Of a stretch of DNA of 64,000 bases, positions 1 through 11,988 are shown one piece after another. The DNA lies in NCBI GenBank assembly GCA_032622095.1, contig CP136064.1, forward strand, positions 254,636,484 to 254,700,483, written 5' to 3'. Source of the DNA: Siphonodentalium dalli (lineage: Eukaryota > Mollusca > Scaphopoda > Gadilida > Siphonodentaliidae). The first letter of the stretch is position 1, and every line of letters starts with the position of its first letter. The notes under the pieces were generated by a model. The model did not search any database. It had not been told where the DNA came from and was given only the letters and a program-made list of their open reading frames with translations. Made by a program: the position numbers and the translations under genes.

Positions 1-1211
1 AACGCAGCTCCCACCATGAAAGGGTTAATGCTGCACCAGCACAGCTCCCGTCATGAAAGGGTTAATGCTGCAGAATTTGCAGAAACGCAGCTCCCATCAT
101 ATAATAATTAATTCTGCACCAACGCAGCTCCCGTCATGAAATAATTAATGCTTCACCAACGCAGTTCCTTTCATGAAAGGGTTAATGCTGCACCAACGCA
201 GCTCCCGCCATGAAATAGTTAATGCTGCACCAGCGCAGCTCCCATCATAAAATAATGAATGTTGCACCAACGCAGCTCCCGTCATGAAAGGGTTAATGCT
301 GCGCTAGCGCAGCTCCCATCATAAAATAATTAATGCTGCACCAAAGCAGTCCCTTTCATGAAAGGTGTTATGCTGCAACAACACAGCTCCCGTCATGAAA
401 GAGTCAATGCTGAACCAACGCAGCTCCCGTAATAAAATAATCATTGCTGCACCAACGCAGCTCCCGTCATGAATTAATTAATGCTGCAACAGCACAGCTC
501 CCGTCATTAACGGGTTATTGCTGTACCAGCGCAGCTCCCATCATGAATGGGTTAAATCTGCACCAACGCAGCTCCCGCCATGAAATAATTAATGCTGAAC
601 CAGCGCAGCTCCCGTCATGAAATGGTTAATGCTGCACCAGCGAAGTTCCCAACATGAAAAGGCTAATGCTGCACCAGCACAGCATCCAGTCATGAAAGGG
701 TTAATGCTGCACAGCACAGCTCCCTTCATGAAAGGGTTAACGCTGCACCAACGCAGCTCCCATCATAAAATAATTAATGTTGCACAAACGCAGCTCCCGT
801 CAATAAATAATTAATGCTGCAACAGCGCAGCCCCCGTCGTGAAAGGGTTAATGCTGCATCAGCGCAGCTCCCGTCAATAAATGAGTAATGCTGCACCAGC
901 GCAGCTCCCGTCGTGAACGGGTTAATGCTGCACCAACGCAGCTCCCGTCATAAAAAGGTTAATGCTGCACCAGCACAGCTCCCATCATAACAAAATTAAT
1001 GCTGCACCAGCAAAGTTCCTTTCGTGAAAGGGTTAATGCTGCACAAACGCAGCTCCCGTCATGAAATAGTTAATGCTGCACCAGCGCAGCTCCCATCTTG
1101 AATGGGTTAATGCTGCAGCTGCACCAACGCAGCTCCCGTCATAAAAAAAGATAATGCTGCACAAGCACAGCTCCCATCATAAAATAAGTAATGCTGCACC
1201 AGCGCAGTTCC
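1..1211. repeat. 37-bp minisatellite array
   Basis: About 32 imperfect copies of a 37-bp unit (core GCAGCTCCCGTCATGAAAGG followed by GTTAATGCTGCACCAAC), entering from the left edge. Variation is mostly in the middle (ATGAAAGGG, ATAAAATAA, ATGAATGGG). One copy near 70-90 carries an extra insert. The array ends in a G-rich stretch (1212-1260). Confidence 0.97.
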
Positions 1212-1216
1212 TTTTG

Positions 1217-4200
1217 GGTGGGTGTCTAAAAATTTATGAAAACAAAATGCAAGAAAGGGTGGGTGGGTGAAAACAAGGCAATGCACAAAAACACCCCCAC
1301 GTCTCGCAACTTTTTTACGCCCCCTGGGTTTAGGCCAATTTTATACTATATTTGACTGTGGTTAGCATTAGTTTTGGTTATTTAACCGGTTGTGATAACT
1401 GAAGCGGGCATTTCAAAAAATATTTGTTGTTGGAATCTGATGATATGGGGGACCATCGAATCGGATTGATTAGCTTTAACTTTGATTTTAGGATAACCTA
1501 TTAACCTGATCATTTACAGCATACATCTTCGACTCCAATTACTTATTTGTTTACATAATATTAGATTATAGATATTAGATTGTTGTTATTATCGGGAGTT
1601 TATTGAAAATGGCGTACAGTACCCCTTAATTAGTTTTAGGTTGTTCTATTTACATCAAATATCAACGAGCTAGTATGAATGGTTGCCGGCAGAACAAATT
1701 TCAATAATAAATAAACACATGTGAATTTAATGCTTCCATAGCAATAATAGAATTCTTCCATCGCTAAGATCCCCCGATGATTCCCGACCATCAGTCGGTG
1801 CTAATTAAGATCCCCCGAAGATTCCCGCTAACATCCCCCGGAAACAGTCGAACGGGACTCGGTTGGCTAAGTTCCCAGATACAGGAGGAATAACTCTAAA
1901 TTCACACAACGCAACACAGCTTTTACCTGCATATTTTAACCTTATATATGATGATCTTACCAATAAAACTGGGTTTTAAATATTTATTTTAACAGGTATA
2001 AATGTGAAAAAGGAGCGATATCCTGAACAGCACAGAAAAGAACACGGCGTTAGAATAACGTTGTGTTAGTCTCTTGGGGAAATCAGTTAGAATTTACTGA
2101 CTAACAACACGTCATTCAAAAACTATTCTAGAGTAGGGTTCATAAAAACTGTGTGACGTGTTTCAGTTTGACGATGTAGTGTAACTACTATACATGAGAG
2201 TGCGACTTTGCGAGCTTGTGATTTTATTTAATTTCTTTTAATTAAAAGTATATTCTTTTATTAATTTCAGAAACATATGAATTTGAAACAAAAATTTAAT
2301 AATACTACTTAAAGTACCTTCCTGGTTCAACTCAAGCAGTGGCGATATTGCGATATATTCTTTTATCAAACGTTGGTTTATTTTAGCCTATAGTTATATA
2401 TGATGCATCAACCAGAATGGCATTTGTTCTTATTCCCTATACTAATATTGCTATATAAAGGTCATATAATTACTTATCATTTTATTCATTTATGTCTTGT
2501 GATAGTAATTCCGTGAAAAACGTATTAATTAGCCTGCCACAAGTGAAGCAGTCTACCTTTGAGCCGATGTATACCGGGAATCTTAGCAAGGGAAGCATTA
2601 TACTCTTGCGCTTCCATAAGTTCCATTAACTCTGAAGGCATACACTACTCACTAGTCTTAAAACTATTTGTTATATTCGGCAAGTGAAAGAAAGAATTCA
2701 GCCAAACTTCCGATTTTGGAATCAAATGTTGGTTATATGTAGGCGGTACCATTTATGTCACAATTCCAGTTTTAAAAGCCAATGTAGGCTTTACCATTTG
2801 AAAACTCTGAAACATTATTCGGAAATTGGTGACGGAGACTACCTGAACGCGATGATCTTTACAACCGTTACATATATATCTCGGTACAGATGACTGTGAG
2901 CTAGCAAACACTGTTTTACAGCTCATAAGCAATGATTTTTTTAGTGGTTTATGTACATAGTAAGCAAAAACGATAAATACTCACGTCGAGTCGCACCGAG
3001 CAGCCGCCATTTTGCGGTGAAAAACTTCGTTTTATGACATAGGTTCCAGGCCATGTAACAGCCGATAGCCTGTGGTCTGCCGCACATGGTCGACGAGTTT
3101 ATCAGCCATTGAAATCACTGTTAGATTCGCCGTAAGTTTGCGATTTGCCACTAAAACTGGCATTGTCATAATTTGGTCTCAGTTGCTGAAAGCTACTTGA
3201 AACCCCAGTCAATCAATCTTTGAGGTTGTAGATATTTTTGCATCAGATGTATAGGCATTGCATACAAGATCGGCTTATGTTTATCCTCTCACAGTGATAA
3301 AAGCTACCAATTACTATGATGCCTGTTTATAATGTAAACTGCAATCTTTACAATATTCAATGTTAAGTCCTAAGTAAATACGGATCATTTGAACATCCAC
3401 ATTATGCATACGTAATTTACTAGAAGGGATCACCACATTGGATTATATGGCGCTCTGCTGCATCCGTACACCATATCATCACTATGCGCTTTCCGAACGC
3501 GTCTACTTTACGATATGCATGGCACAAAGTAGTTATGCATGGTAGTCTAGTAGACACAATGGAAAATGACAGAATTTCCCCGATTTACCATCGCTCATAA
3601 AACTAACACATTTAGCCACCGAGAGCATCGATATCAGATTGACCAGCGAAGGGTTCCTCTATCAATTATTACCAGAAACGCTCCTCGATTCAATTTATAT
3701 TCACACCATTTAATATAAGTTTGAACACCGAACATCGTCTCCCAATTTCGTCATTTATCCAAGTTGATCCGTCTGGGAGAGCAATGGACGTCAATATTCT
3801 AAAACCCACCGCCATCGAGTCTAAAATCCACCGACATCGAGTCTTTTCTAACCAAAAATCGATCAGAAAAAACACTCACTAACTCATCTAGCGCTCGGTG
3901 CTTACTTGTCAGATGATAATTTATCTGCGGATACAAATCAACACAGTATAGTATAGATCATATATTGTACTCCCACTGAGATCAATCGAAACACGACTTT
4001 GATGACTTATAATTACAACAATACAAATTTATTTTAAACTATCTACTATTAATACATATCAGAAAATAAATTGTCACAACAGTGTTTTCCGTTCGACTTT
4101 CTCCGAATTCTGTTGATGTGCCGAAAATAAATTGGCCGAAATTGTCAACGACCAAGCAAACTTTCAGCAAATACATATTTACACCACAAATTTTCAGCAA

Positions 4201-5006
4201 TAAACTATCCATGATGTAAATATTTATTCTATACAACTGCTGTTCAGCAATCACCAATATAAGATGATTTAGTATAACAGGCGGGCTGTGCAAATTTATA
4301 TGAGTAGTATCCACGGAAGTTGCGTGGCCATCAACGACGTGTCATCTCACACATGATATATGTAGTGATACTCATTTCAGGGGATACAGAAAGAAAGATA
4401 GTCAGGCAGGGTTATGTCAACCCAAATCATACAATATTTATCATACGGTTAAAACTACACAACTTGTTGTTTGTTGTTTGCGTTATATTCATGTGCGCAT
4501 TGTAAAAAAAATGATAATATTCTGTCCTTTCCTATCCATTAACATGCATTACGTTAACATACATCCACTTACATATCTACATAATTGTAATCACATTTAG
4601 CAAGATAACAAATATCATATTCACAAATTGATTATAATTATACTGATAGGTTTGTAATGAACTACAAGACCAAATGGAAACTTTGACAACACGGGTCGCG
4701 GGGTATCCGTCTAGTTGGGCTTTCTATCAGTTGATTATTTATTACTCGCATCTGAGTTTTCCACAGACCAGATCAAGGACTCTATATTATAACACAATAT
4801 AGGAGCGCCGATTTGTAATGTACTGATTTTATAATACAAAATTTGAGTTGTATAGTATTCGTCGGAATTTCTGCTAGCGTATTTTCGTTCATTGTCGTTA
4901 ACTATTAATTTGCAACATGCATCGACGAGAAATTATTTATATGATCTACCCGGCGAGCCATTTTGGACTTGGATTTGCGTTAATTCGCTTGAATACGAAA
5001 CTCTTT
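1217..5006. other. Intergenic or intronic sequence, no gene seen
   Basis: AT-rich sequence without a convincing exon or RNA gene. A C-rich motif (ATCCCCCGA..ATTCCCG) repeats at 1770-1850. 4075-4165 is a dispersed repeat also present at 30705-30810 (shared core GCCGAAATTG.CAACGACC). Any further metalloprotease exon should be minus strand here or beyond the edge; see the rejected candidate at 2985-3069. Confidence 0.6.
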
Positions 5007-7491
5007 GGTCCGAATCGGCATCTCTGGTTTAGACTAGGTTTTATTCTAGACCAGGTTTAACTCCAGTTTAAACTAGGTTTAAGTGGGGTTTAAACTTGGT
5101 TTTACAGTAGTTAAACCAGGTTTATGGGAGTAAAACTGGGTTTTAGCGTACTTAAACAAAGTTTTGTGATAAAGTTGAAACTAGGTTTTATTAACGTGAT
5201 AAAGTTATGGTTATATTACTAATTGTTTGTGGTGAGTTGGCTATATAATCATCAGTATAAGCTTAGGTATATATGATTTATACGTACCATACGTCTCGCC
5301 TCGAACATACACCTTTAAATATACTTTGAAAAAAATTCAAAGTTAAACCACCCTACCCCAGGTTTGACTAAAACCTAGTTTTTTGGGTTTAATTATTCGG
5401 CCGATATTTTTCGCCCAATATTGATGTTGTTTCTTCGTGAATATGGGAGTTTTTATTTTGAATTGGGGGAGGCGTTTATGCGCGGGCGTTTGTCATTCAA
5501 TGTAGATGCAGGAGAGTCTTCGGGGAGGCGATGTCGGTACTTATGAGATAAATTCTAACAAAATATGTGCCAGTGTGATGGATGATTTCTTGCTATATAT
5601 GTCTGTTTGCAATTCGCTCGTTCGGATGTCGATTTGGCGGATGAGAGCATGTCGGGATCGGACTGATCAGATTGACACGTTAGACACGAACATGACTTTT
5701 GAAACTGATTCCTTATTCACAAAAAGGTCTCTTTCGGTCAATTTGACGCATGGGTTGGTGGCCCGCCCAAATACCATCAGAGACACCCCAGCCTTCACCC
5801 GGGGGAGGGTAACGGCCACCCTGAGAGGTGGAGTATGGACTATTTTGGAGAACTGTAAGGATTTCGGCCAATTTGATAGTATGGGTGGGTGGCTCGCCCC
5901 AAATAACCCATAGAAACACCCCACCCCTCACATCCGGCGGGGGGGGGGGGTACCACCCGAGGGGGTGAACGTGGGATATGGACCATTTTCGAGACTGGTA
6001 AGGATTTCGACCAATTGACGGCATGGATGGATGGCCCGCTCAAATGTCCCATTGAAACAGCCCACCCCTGAACGCTGGGGGAACCACCAGGAGGTGAAAA
6101 TGGGGTATGGACCATTTTCGGGAACGGTAAGGATTTCGGTCAATTTGACGACATCAGTGTGGGTAGCCCGCTCCAACTACCCCCTAGAAACACCCTCAGC
6201 CGGAGGTACCTCCCCGAGGGGGTGAAATGGGGTATGGACCATTTTCGAGAACGGTGGGTGGCCATCCCAAATGCCCCCCATAGAAACACCTCACCCCCAC
6301 CCGGACCCCATTTTCACCCGCTCGGGTAGAACCACCCGCGGTAAGGGTGGGGGTGTTTCTATGACTATATTTTAGGGCGAGCCGCCCACAAATGACGTCA
6401 TATTGGCCGAAATCCTTACCGTTCTCGATAACGGTCCATACCCCATTCTAGGGGTATTTGGGCGTGAAACCTACACATGCCGTAATATTGACCAACAGAG
6501 GCATGTATTTGCGAATAATGAATAAAATGCTCCATCCCCCATTTTCACCCCAGCAGTGTGGTACCCTCCGGGGATGAGGGTATGGTGTCTATATGGGATA
6601 TTTGGAGCGGGCCACACACCCCTGTCGTAAAATTTGCCGAAATCCTTACCGTTCTCGAACATGGTTCATATCCCATCTTCACCCTCGGGTGGTGGCCCAC
6701 CCCACCCCGCCCGGATGTGAGGGGTGGGGTGTTTATATGCGTTATTAGAGGTACCCTTCCCCGGGGGTGAGGGTTGGGGTGTTTCTGTTCGGTATTTGGG
6801 CGTACCCAATTTCCACCTCCTCTGGTGGGACCCCTCCCCCCGGTGAGGGGTGGATAGGAGTGGTTCTATGGTGTATTTTGATCGTGCCACCCAATCCTGC
6901 TGCCAAATTAATTAGCCTAAACCCTTATACCGTCCATACCCCTGTTATTCCGGGGTGAGGGGTGATATTTATATCGGGTATAATAGGCGAGCCACCCTTT
7001 CATGCCTTCAAATTCGCCGAAATCCTTCCCGTTCTCAACAATGGTCCATACCCCATTTTCACCCGTCCGGATGGTACCCCCGGGGTGGTGGTGTTTCTAT
7101 GGGGTATTTGTGGCGGGGCCCCACCATGCCCTCAAGAGATATTTTTGAGTTCCAAAAGTCACGTTCGTCCATGATATTAGATAACATCTAACCGTTATAC
7201 AACAGACCGTGCATTCGTCGTGATTTCTCAAAGCGCACGGGTTATTCCCCTGATTAGGAGATTATATAGCGACAACAGGTCGCTTGACCGGACAATGAAT
7301 TGACAAGTAGCGGTAATAAACAGACAGACCACGCCTCCTATTCTTGCAATTGGACAAGTGTGGCCCACAGGTAACGCAATCGACCAAATCTATGTCGTCC
7401 CAGCGGTGGAGAAAAACTTGGTTTTACTACTAAAACCCAGTTTAAACTGGTAGTTTAAACTAGGTCTAAACCGGAGATGCCGATTCGGACC
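5007..7491. mobile_element. Foldback-type DNA transposon with TIRs
   Basis: The two ends are inverted: GGTCCGAATCGGCATCTCTG at 5007 and its near-perfect complement ending GATTCGGACC at 7491, followed inwards by imperfect inverted GTTTAAAC-rich tracts (5030-5170 and 7415-7465). TTT lies just outside both ends, a possible short target duplication. Inside, GC-rich ~95-145-bp repeats (5740-7130) run in one orientation up to about 6310 and in the other after it, so the element can fold as a giant hairpin. No transposase is visible, so it is non-autonomous. Confidence 0.88.
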
Positions 7492-7633
7492 TTTGTTTTT
7501 GGTTGCGAATGGAGGGTTACAACACTCGACAACTATACACGGTCAAATCACCGTATTTGTAATTGTAAAGTATAACCAGAATCCCATTTCACAACATTCT
7601 ACGTCAACACCTAACATCAATTGCAACGCCCAC

Positions 7634-7742
7634 CTGTGCCCGAGTTCATGGGCAACAGTAGTTTCCACTTGGAAGTTCATTGGTTCTTCGATGATCGACT
7701 GACTTTTAGTTGTGCATGTGGTACCAATATCACGTGACTTTC
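7634..7742 (-). CDS. Metalloprotease exon 9: zinc-binding active site
   Basis: 109 nt. The acceptor is TTTTGTCATTTGCAG and the donor CAG/GTGGGC. The peptide has (G)KSRDIGTTC, then SIIEEPMNFQVETTVAHELGH. TTVAHELGH supplies the first two zinc-ligand His residues and the general-base Glu. Cys of GTTC is the usual disulfide Cys before the helix. The exon ends inside the motif with AG, so a Ser or Arg codon is completed by the next exon, which should bring GxxHD. The foldback transposon ending at 7491 lies 142 bp downstream, and the duplicated block from 7771 starts 28 bp upstream. Confidence 0.92.
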
Positions 7743-10700
7743 CTGCAAATGACAAAAACATATGTTTTCCATTATGTCAATCTCGGGGGAGTAAAGAAAT
7801 TAGCGGTGTCCATCTATCCACCCGTTATCCTGAATGGCCGTCCATCTATTTAGCAGTTCGTATGTTGTATTTATTGAAGCACAGTAAGCATCTCAACTGT
7901 TAAAATGGGATAATGAGAATCTTGACGGACGTCCCATAATCTATCTCATTTACCGCCGATATATTGCAACATATCCTCACGCAAATACGCACATAATCGA
8001 CCTATGAAGTGAAATAGGTCCGTAACATAATGTGATCATTTGATAATGAAATAAGCACATAATGGAGTCATGTCCTGTAAACGGTTCTCAAATTGAACTT
8101 CCCCTAAGTCGCCCTCTGAATAAATAAATACAAAATCATGCATTTACTTGAAACAAGGTGAACGTTTAAAAACACACACATCAAAGTGATCACATTTTCA
8201 GTATAATTCAGAAAACCAGAACAATATATCATATTTCATGTCTCAAATCTCGGTTCTCAGGCATGATCATCTGGGTTGCTCGTAATATAAGTATATAAGA
8301 TGCATCACTCTTGTCGGTTCGATCTTGAAATGTTAATTTCGCTACGATTATTGGAAACTGATGGAGTGGGGTCAAGGGTCAGGTCACAAACATGTAGTAA
8401 CAATTTAGGTAATCTGATGTATGGCTTGCCCAGCACTGACTCATTACCATAGGTTATTGGTTGACAATCTATGCCCCAGATGGCTGACAATGATAATAAG
8501 AAAGAAAACTTAAACACAAATCTAACTGGGAAAAGAACATTATGAACAAGCAATAAAGACACCACATGTGTATGCCAAAGATGGGGAAATGGCTGATATA
8601 AACGTCATACTTTCTGCCAAATCCCATGCTCTAATATAATTGGATTTTTATATTATACAATTATTGTTAATTCGTGTGCATAACTGAATATATTATGTCA
8701 ATCTCGGGGGAGTAAAGAAATTAGCGGTGTCCATCTATCCACCCGTTATCCTGAATGGCCGTCCATCTATTTAGCAGTTCGTATGTTGTATTTATTGAAG
8801 CACAGTAAGCATCTCAACTGTTAAAATGGGATAATGAGAATCTTGACGGACGTCCCATAATCTATCTCATTTACCGCCGATATATTGCAACATATCCTCA
8901 CGCAAATACGCACATAATCGACCTATGAAGTGAAATAGGTCCGTAACATAATGTGATCATTTGATAATGAAATAAGCACATAATGGAGTCATGTCCTGTA
9001 TTTCGTTTTATGGCGCGGGCCACAGCGAAACACGTGATAAAGAGCATATACATGAAAAGTCCTGATTTGCTTATATGTTTCATTGTGCGCACATAATATG
9101 CTTAGAACCGCCTCATTATGAGTCGATAATGTGACTAAAACGCTCTCATATTCAGCACATTATCGACACAAAATGAGGCAATTCTCGGCAGATTATCCAC
9201 CTAAAACAAGTCATATTGTAAGCAGATAACGGGCGGATTTTCGGTAGAATAGGCTGTGTATTTCGTTGGGGTACACTGTGTAACGCGCGAAGCGTTTAAC
9301 ACTAAATGTGTCCATAATGACCACAGTGCCCCCAACTCATTTATTAAATTTTATAACTTTTTATTTTATTCCCATAAAAACGGTTAGTGTATTCTTATCT
9401 ATTTTCACAAATTAAGTCAGTCCGATATAGGATTTCCAAACTCTTAGCTACGATAATGTGATCGACATAAATAACTGGAATCAGATGCAATTCGGCTGAA
9501 CTTTGAAAAGCACGCTCAAAGATTCTGCTGACCAGTTTTATTGATTTGGTCATCAATATGTAACTTCTTGTTCGTGTTATACTCGTGAGATATCTGCATT
9601 ATTGGGATGAAACCCGTGACCCAATTGGAAGTTGACCGATCACCAAATAGGATTTATAAATATCCATTCACCAACCTGTATTAAACATATTTAACGAGAG
9701 AATAGATGAGGTGGACACACAAACATTTGGGTCTGACATTCAACCGGCAGGGAAAATGGACAGATCACATAGAATATATTGAAAATCGAGCGACCACAAT
9801 AATGTACATACTGAGGAAGTATAAATGCATCCTTGACAGAAAAACTCAAGAAAGAATCCATTTTTCCTATATTCGACCTGTCTTGGAATATGCGTCCTCG
9901 GTATGGGACAATTGTACAGGCGAAGTAGCCGATTCCCTAGAAGATATGCAATATGAAGCAGCTAGACTATTATGTTAGTAACCGATGAGGCAAGAAGTTC
10001 TAATAAAGACATAGTTCTCCAGGAAGTTGGTGGGGAAAATTATCAAAACGGAGAGAAAATTCTAAACTTGTACTGTATTTTAAAATGACGAAAACATTCA
10101 CTTCCCCTTATACGATGCTGTTCCGAACAAAGTATCGCGTACTAGTTGATATGATGCGAGATCAGATGACAGTATAGTACCATTCTGCAACACAGATACT
10201 TATTAGAAATCCTTCCTTCCGCAATCAATCAATCTTTGGAACAAGTTAAAACCAAAAACGAGGAACTGCGAAACACTCTCAAACTTCACAATATTTTTAA
10301 TAGCGGTCTCAAAGAACGTCCTCGATATCTGGAATTTGCATATACGAGAGCAAGTCAGATATACCACGGTCGATTAAGACTGGAATGCAGTAATTTAAAT
10401 CATTATCTTGACAGCAATCATTTGAGAGATAGCGCTTTATGCATACGTGGTACCGAAGTAACAGCAAATATGTGTTTCGCATGGTTAGTAACACGACCAG
10501 GCGTAGCAACCGTCTTACATAGACATCGCGAACTCACCGAAGAGAATATAGATTTTTGTTCAGGGTTCAAAAATTAACATTGTTGTCTAAACGGTTCTCA
10601 AATTGAACTTCCCCTAAGTCGCCCTCTGAATAAATAAATACAAAATCATGCATTTACTTGAAACAAGGTGAACGTTTAAAAACACACACATCAAAGTGAT

Positions 10701-11917
10701 CACATTTTCAGTATAATTCAGAAAACCAGAACAATATATCATATTTCATGTCTCAAATCTCGGTTCTCAGGCATGATCATCTGGGTTGCTCGTAATGTAA
10801 GTATATAAGATGCATCACTCTTGTCGGTTCGATCTTGAAATGTTAATTTCGCTACGATTATTGGAAACTGATGGAGTGGGGTCAAGGGTCAGGTCACAAA
10901 CATGTAGTAACAATTTAGGTAATATGATGTATGGCTTGCCCAGTACTGACTCATTACCATAGGTTACTGGTTGACAATCTATGCCCCAGATGGCTGACAA
11001 TGATAATAAGAAAGAAAAATTAAACACAAATCTAACTGGGAAAAGAACATTATGAACAAGCAATACAGACACCACATGTGTATGCCAAAGATGGGGAAAT
11101 GGCTGATATAAACGTCATACTTTCTGCCAAATCCCATGCTCTAATATAATTGGATTTTTATATTATACAATTATTGTTAATTCGTGTGCATAACTGAATA
11201 TATCATTGTAGAATGTCTTAACCCATTTTATAACATCAGGGCCGAATTAACCAAATAACATTGTTCGTTGAAACGTCATTCAAAAGAGTCAAAAGCTTTA
11301 TCAAAACCTAGTAATGTCTTAAAACCGAGGGTATGTGCCGTTACATTTAATTAATCAATCATAAATATATTGATTCAACTATGCACCGATCTGAATAAAT
11401 GATAAATGTGTATCTGAAATTAACTTTGGAAAAAGATTCATAAAACGGTTTGCAATCACATCATATGTTGTATTTGCGTCCACGTTAAAGTGATGTGAAA
11501 CACTCCGACATGAATATCAAATAGTAATGGAGAATAATCTTGTTCAAAGTAGTTATTTTTAAAATTATTAATCCATATTCAGAACACACATACTGTCATT
11601 CTGACATATTAACTACATGAAATGACTGTCGATGGCGAAATCATTTGTGTTAGCTTAACGCCCATAGTTGCATCCTGAATCGAGATGTAAATATCTATAA
11701 TTGAGCTTAGATAACTTAGAAAATGTTTTCTATGGAGTTGATTTCTTTTACATTTTCGGCTGATTGTTCATTCTTACGCCTTGATTGTGTACATGGGTTT
11801 AAAGAATTACATAGAAGTAAAACACATATTATCAACAACAGCACAGCGTGGACATGAAATTCACTGGAAATGTATGATGGATGTGACAAATGGATATATA
11901 TATATATATATATATAG

Positions 11918-11988
<71 letters not shown>

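Larger units (their letters stand above)
8692..11203. repeat. Duplicated block, copy 2 (segments A'+C+B')
   Basis: Longer version of the block at 7771-8693. Segment C (9001-10587) holds the remainder of a palindromic MITE (to about 9265) and a LINE reverse-transcriptase remnant. Confidence 0.93.

Noticed and set aside
2985..3069. Possible metalloprotease exon 10 on the minus strand (LSAVTWPGTYVIKRSF..., donor GTGAGT), phase-compatible with exon 9.
   Set aside because: The acceptor has no pyrimidine tract, the third zinc His and the Met-turn Met would be missing, and a 28-codon open frame is expected by chance about one time in four. It would mean a dead enzyme; too weak to claim.
5506..6960. 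Cluster of Pro/Gly-rich open frames on both strands.
   Set aside because: They are produced by the GC-rich repeats of the foldback element.
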